A stretch of DNA of 8,513 nt from an uncultured Bacillota bacterium. GTDB taxonomy: Bacteria; Bacillota; Clostridia; Christensenellales; UBA1242. A model generated the notes under the pieces. It was not told the DNA's origin and ran no database searches. It worked only from the letters and a program-made list of their open reading frames with translations. The first letter of the stretch is position 1. The number at the start of each line of letters is the position of its first letter. This document shows positions 5,630-8,513 of this stretch, piece by piece. The stretch covers positions 1-8,513 of the forward strand of contig CASDQU010000066.1 of the NCBI GenBank assembly GCA_949282835.1. The letters are read 5' to 3'. Position numbers and translations under genes: made by a program.

Positions 5630-6169
5630 TTAAACCTCCTCTACAGTGATATGGTCATTTGTAAATACACAAATTTGACCAGCAATCTCAAGCGCTTTCT
5701 TCGCAATTTCTGCTGCAGAAAGTTTGGTGTTTTGTTTTAACGCTTTTGCTGCAGCAAGCGCATAATTACCACCGCTACCAATAGCGCAAACATCATCATC
5801 TGGCTCTATAACCTCACCAGTCCCGCTCACAATCAAAAGTTGGTCTTTATCTGCCACAATCATCATAGCATTAAGCTGTCTTGAGGCTTTATCTTCACGC
5901 CATGTTCCTGCAAGCTCAACAGCGCTCCTCATAAGATTGCCTGAAAATTTGTTGAGCATATTTTCAAATCGTTCACAAAGAGAAAAGGCATCAGCTACCG
6001 AGCCTGCAAAGCCAATTACAACTTTATCTTGATATATTCTTCTAACTTTATGTGCATTAGATTTAAAAATTACGCTTTCGCTCATAGTAACTTGTCCATC
6101 GCCTGCAATAGCTATCTTGCCATTACGCTTTACCCCACATATCGTTGTCCCTCTAAAAATGCTTTCCAT
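5630..6169 (-). CDS. hslV: HslV, proteolytic subunit of the HslUV protease, 179 aa
   Basis: A proteasome-beta-like N-terminal nucleophile peptidase that forms the double-hexamer chamber degraded into by HslU. I start it at 6169: an AAGGAGGA lies nine or so bases upstream, and the protein then reads MESIFRG-TTICGV, a short propeptide before the catalytic Thr (Thr8), as in Bacillus CodW. A longer frame from 6217 lacks such a site and would add 16 residues the family does not have. Other landmarks: AGDGQVT (Asp24), HKVRR (Lys41, matching E. coli Lys33), GFAGSVADAF, VSGTGEVIEPDD, IGSGGNYALAAAKAL and CVFTNDHITVEE. The start overlaps the trmFO end by 17 bp, and hslU follows after one base. The xerC/codV gene often found before hslV is absent. 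Confidence 0.95.
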   Translation of the reverse strand: MESIFRGTTICGVKRNGKIAIAGDGQVTMSESVIFKSNAHKVRRIYQDKVVIGFAGSVADAFSLCERFENMLNKFSGNLMRSAVELAGTWREDKASRQLNAMMIVADKDQLLIVSGTGEVIEPDDDVCAIGSGGNYALAAAKALKQNTKLSAAEIAKKALEIAGQICVFTNDHITVEEV

Positions 6170-7397
6170 AAAAATATTCCTCCTTAAATCTAGCAAGGTT
6201 GCCTGATGAGTTTTCAAATATTTTATCTATTATATCTTGCTCATCAAGCCTCTGCCCTTTCATTATATCATACTCTTTAATTTTTTCATCAAATTTTAAG
6301 CTGTTTTTCCCAAGAATTTTATTGTTTATATTCCCAATAAGGCTATTTGATGGAAATTTAACAAAATCAAAACCATTCAAATATCTAAAAACCTGCCTTG
6401 CAACAAAGTGACCACTTGCAATACATTTTTCATAGCCACCTATTCCAAGAATTGAGCCTGCAAAAAATAAATTTTCTTCAAATTGACTTTGACAAAAGTC
6501 ATTGATTATATATTTAGGCTTGATTTGAACACAATCTATCTGGTCAGCCGCCCTTTCCAAAATGGCATCTTCAAAACCTGGAAGAGAGCGAAAGATTTCC
6601 TCTTGTGAAAAATATTCTAGCTTTGAGCCAAAATCACAAAGTTTGTATAAATTGCCCTCTTTTTTAATTTTGACAGCTGCATAGGGCTTCTCAAAATTTT
6701 CTATATAAACAGGCATCATAGCATAGTTTTTTAAAGCATCTTTATTTTGGCATACTAAATCTTCTATAGTATGGTCTTTAAGTTTAAAATTGCCTTTTAA
6801 AAGATGAGAATTTATTGCTTTTACTATGTGATTGATAAAATCAATATATTCTTGATAGGAAAGTGGAAGTATGTAGTTGTCTCCCTCTTTACAATAAAAT
6901 TTAGAAGTATTTACATTACTAAGAATAGGCTCTATATTTTTATAATCAACACACTTCATTGACCCAAATTTTTTTAATAATAACTGATACATACCTTTGT
7001 CGCTGCTACTTCCACTTGCGATGATATTTATCTCTTTAGGATTTAATTCGCTTATAGAAATATTAAAATAATCAATATTTTTATTGTTTTTAACCTTTTC
7101 TAAAGCCATTGTCATTATTTCACCAGCTTTGCAACCTCTGTAATCCTGCCTCTCCAAATAATTGTCAATTTTAATCAGCGGACTACATAGAAGAGCAAGC
7201 TCTTTTTTTAATAGGCTATTATATAGCTTTTCTTGAAAAGATAACTTTTTACTGTCTTCACATTTTTTACAACTGCACTTATAACCCTCTCCGCCATCAA
7301 AAATATGTACTTTAATTCCAAGGCTTGCTAAAAATAAAGCACACTCCATACCAGCAAAACCGCAACCTATTACATTGACAAATGTGTTATTTATCAT
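6153..7397 (-). CDS. trmFO: Divergent TrmFO-like FAD-dependent m5U methyltransferase, 414 aa
   Basis: TrmFO uses methylenetetrahydrofolate and FADH2 to methylate U54 of tRNA. The assignment rests on layout and position between topA and hslV. Visible: FAD-binding VIGCGFAG (9-16), a middle block (VDYKNIEPIL, then FYCKEGDNYILPLSYQEYIDF) matching the TrmFO stretch YDAAAPIV...YLNCPMTEEEFDRF, MMPV (227-230) with KPYAAVKI (237-244), LPGFEDA (272-278), and the C-terminal FAD segment LFFAGSILGIGGYEKCIASG (310-329). Differences: the LVCSNSLRS motif is gone, replaced by a shorter stretch with CSCKKC (41-46); FEGCMPIE is not recognisable, though Cys216 lies nearby in LVCQN. It may be a decayed enzyme or one with an altered target, like the mycoplasma rRNA enzyme RlmFO. 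AAGGAG precedes the ATG by four bases. Confidence 0.82.
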   Translation of the reverse strand: MINNTFVNVIGCGFAGMECALFLASLGIKVHIFDGGEGYKCSCKKCEDSKKLSFQEKLYNSLLKKELALLCSPLIKIDNYLERQDYRGCKAGEIMTMALEKVKNNKNIDYFNISISELNPKEINIIASGSSSDKGMYQLLLKKFGSMKCVDYKNIEPILSNVNTSKFYCKEGDNYILPLSYQEYIDFINHIVKAINSHLLKGNFKLKDHTIEDLVCQNKDALKNYAMMPVYIENFEKPYAAVKIKKEGNLYKLCDFGSKLEYFSQEEIFRSLPGFEDAILERAADQIDCVQIKPKYIINDFCQSQFEENLFFAGSILGIGGYEKCIASGHFVARQVFRYLNGFDFVKFPSNSLIGNINNKILGKNSLKFDEKIKEYDIMKGQRLDEQDIIDKIFENSSGNLARFKEEYFYGKHF

Positions 7398-7469
7398 CTT
7401 TCTCCTTAAATATTTTATTGTTTAAAAGCTTAGCTTGCGAACAAAATTTAAACAAAAATACTTAAAATA

Positions 7470-7497
7470 ATTATACAATAAAAATAAACTTTCACAA
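7470..7497 (-). promoter_or_regulatory. Candidate promoter for trmFO-hslV-hslU, overlapping the upstream terminator
   Basis: On the - strand, TTGTGA (7492-7497) is followed by 16 bp and a perfect TATAAT (7470-7475), about 70 bp before the trmFO start. The -35 lies within the terminator hairpin of the preceding gene. The -10 is good and the -35 matches consensus at four of six bases. Confidence 0.45.
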
Positions 7498-7520
7498 AAT
7501 ATTCTTTAAGTGAAAGTTTA
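7479..7520 (-). terminator. Intrinsic terminator after the HD-domain gene
   Basis: A perfect 11-bp stem (TAAACTTTCAC at 7485-7495, GTGAAAGTTTA at 7510-7520) with a 14-base loop is followed on the - strand by a TTTTT-rich stretch (7480-7485). It lies 28 bp past the HD gene stop and would end the topA transcript before trmFO, perhaps incompletely since the stem is AT-rich. Confidence 0.75.
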
Positions 7521-7547
7521 AAAAGATTTTGTTTTTATGTCAAAAAT

Positions 7548-8060
7548 TTATAGGTCTTTGTTGTCATACATTTCGCTAAACTTGCATGAAGAGTGAAATT
7601 CTTGGTAAATTTTATCTTCTCCAGTCTGCGAAGCATATTGTTTAGATTGTAAAACAGCATCATAACTATCTAATTGTTTTACCAGCTTTGCCTCTGCCGT
7701 CTTTCCTTCTTCAAACTCAAGCCACAGCCTCTCAATTTCTGGCATGTCATATTTTAAGGCAATTTGCCTAATCGCTTCATGTTCTTTTTTTAATTTTTCC
7801 TCATGTGAAATGCCGTCAAAAGGAGTAAGGTCGCCTACAATATTTTCACCAAGCTCATGATAGGATATCATTTGTATAACTTTGAGCCAATCAAGGCCTT
7901 TTAAATTTTCTCTCTCCATAAGTTCAAAAGCAAGCATGGTCATTGAATAGCAGTGTTCTGCATCGCTTTCAATTCGCAAGCCTTTTTTATCTAATTCCCT
8001 TAATAGCCAGCCTCTTCTTAAAATATTTTTTTGTTTAAAAATTTCATCATAAAAACTCAT
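7548..8060 (-). CDS. HD-domain protein of the HDDC2/YfbR-like 5'-nucleotidase family, 170 aa
   Basis: Members of this family are metal-dependent phosphohydrolases; E. coli YfbR removes phosphate from deoxynucleoside monophosphates. Landmarks: LRRGWLLR (14-21), ESDAEHCYSM (31-40) with metal ligand His36, ISYHELGENIVGDLTP (65-80), DGISHEEK (82-89), LWLEFEEGKTAEAKLVKQLD (112-131) with Asp131, the last metal ligand. The doublet that names the family, His-Asp, reads His68-Glu69. Glu can still bind metal, so activity is possible but not certain. Length is a little below YfbR. The ATG overlaps the topA stop by one base (TAATG), with AAGGA inside the end of topA, so translation is coupled to topA. 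Position in the topA block suggests a nucleotide-pool role, but the substrate cannot be read from sequence. Confidence 0.85.
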   Translation of the reverse strand: MSFYDEIFKQKNILRRGWLLRELDKKGLRIESDAEHCYSMTMLAFELMERENLKGLDWLKVIQMISYHELGENIVGDLTPFDGISHEEKLKKEHEAIRQIALKYDMPEIERLWLEFEEGKTAEAKLVKQLDSYDAVLQSKQYASQTGEDKIYQEFHSSCKFSEMYDNKDL

Positions 8061-8513
8061 TACTCTTCCTTATAATCACATTCATTATTTGAACATTTGA
8101 TTTTTTTTGATTTTATAATCAAAGGACTTTTACATTTTGGACATAATTTGCCAGTTGTTATATCCCAGCTCATAAACTTGCAATCTGGATAACAAGAGCA
8201 AGCATAGAAGATTTTGCCCTTTTTACTCTTTCTCTCTACCATTTGCGCTCCGCACTGCGGACAAACACCCACCCTTTTCTCTTCTTTTATAATTGGCTTG
8301 GTATTTTTGCATTTTGGAAAGTTTGAACAAGCCAAAAATTCGCCAAAGCGTCCAGTTCTAATCACCATTTTTCCGCCACATTTTTCACATATTTCATCAG
8401 TTTCCTTTGGTGGCTCTTTCATGGTTTCTCGGCTCTGCCCTGCCTTTACAAGCAAATCTTCAAAGCCGCTATAAAAACTTGATACAACTTTATGCCAATC
8501 TTCCTCTTTATGA
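8060..8513 (-). CDS. topA: DNA topoisomerase I, C-terminal part (gene runs past the window edge)
   Basis: The open frame continues to the right edge with no start needed: the first visible codons read HKEEDWHKVVSSFYSGFEDL, matching the end of the topoisomerase IA core where sequences of the type WxxVLxxFYxPFxxxL are found. Then come three zinc-ribbon units that help bind single-stranded DNA: CEKC with C and C (about 8309-8389; GRFGEFLACSNFPKCKNTKP is the classic TopA signature), CPQC with CSCYPDC, and a shorter CPKC...CSNNEC that ends the protein. The catalytic domains are outside the window. The enzyme relaxes negative supercoils in the nucleoid. An internal TTG at 8455 is not a real start. 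The stop overlaps the ATG of the HD gene. Confidence 0.95.
   Translation of the reverse strand, partial: HKEEDWHKVVSSFYSGFEDLLVKAGQSRETMKEPPKETDEICEKCGGKMVIRTGRFGEFLACSNFPKCKNTKPIIKEEKRVGVCPQCGAQMVERKSKKGKIFYACSCYPDCKFMSWDITTGKLCPKCKSPLIIKSKKIKCSNNECDYKEE

Noticed and set aside
6170..6217. Longer hslV starting at 6217
   Set aside because: The extra 16 residues have no family counterpart and no ribosome binding site; AAGGAGGA sits just upstream of the ATG at 6169, which gives the expected short propeptide before TTI.
8214..8474. Open frame on the + strand opposite topA
   Set aside because: It is antisense to the zinc-ribbon region of topA, whose cysteine pattern is unmistakable; no ribosome binding site or family match.
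1..8513. CRISPR array, insertion sequence, prophage genes or tRNA
   Set aside because: No regularly spaced repeats, transposase or integrase frames, or cloverleaf sequences were seen; apart from the ankyrin unit this is a housekeeping segment.

Overview
The window looks like a chromosomal housekeeping segment of a low-GC Gram-positive bacterium (Clostridia- or Bacilli-like), probably from an uncultured lineage. The evidence is the AT-rich sequence, strong AGGAGG ribosome binding sites, a long-form (Alu-domain type) SRP RNA close to Bacillus scRNA, and the Firmicutes gene order topA - trmFO - hslV - hslU. TGA is used as a stop codon (tcdA), so this is not a code-4 mollicute. The xerC/codV gene that often sits between trmFO and hslV, and the codY gene that often follows hslU, are both absent here.

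Layout, left to right. 1-223: the 3' part of an SRP RNA on the + strand with its terminator; the 5' end lies outside the window. 274-898: an isolated + strand unit with a consensus promoter whose spacer contains eight C's, a four-repeat ankyrin protein and a bidirectional terminator. 906-1127: a small YtxH-like membrane-anchored protein on the - strand. 1176-3118: a - strand iron-sulfur operon with its own promoter: nifS (cysteine desulfurase), nifU (IscU-type scaffold) and a third small reading frame interrupted by an in-frame TAA. 3221-4259: tcdA and trxA on the - strand. 4333-7397: trmFO, hslV and hslU on the - strand, tightly coupled. 7485-8513: the 3' end of topA overlapping an HD-domain nucleotidase-like gene, then a terminator.

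How the genes fit together. NifS supplies sulfur and NifU is the assembly scaffold. TcdA cyclises t6A37 in tRNA, and in E. coli it is linked to a cysteine desulfurase (CsdA), so its position next to nifS and thioredoxin may reflect a sulfur/redox/tRNA theme. TrmFO-like protein (tRNA or rRNA m5U), HslVU (ATP-dependent protease) and TopA (DNA relaxation) form the conserved maintenance block.

The points most worth a second look are: the poly-C tract in the promoter spacer of the ankyrin gene (possible phase variation); a UGAC (URRC-type) tetraloop in the SRP RNA in place of GGAA; a very divergent TrmFO lacking the usual cysteine motifs; a NifU scaffold with a displaced second cysteine; an HE in place of HD metal-binding doublet in the nucleotidase-like protein; and the stop-split third gene of the nif operon.
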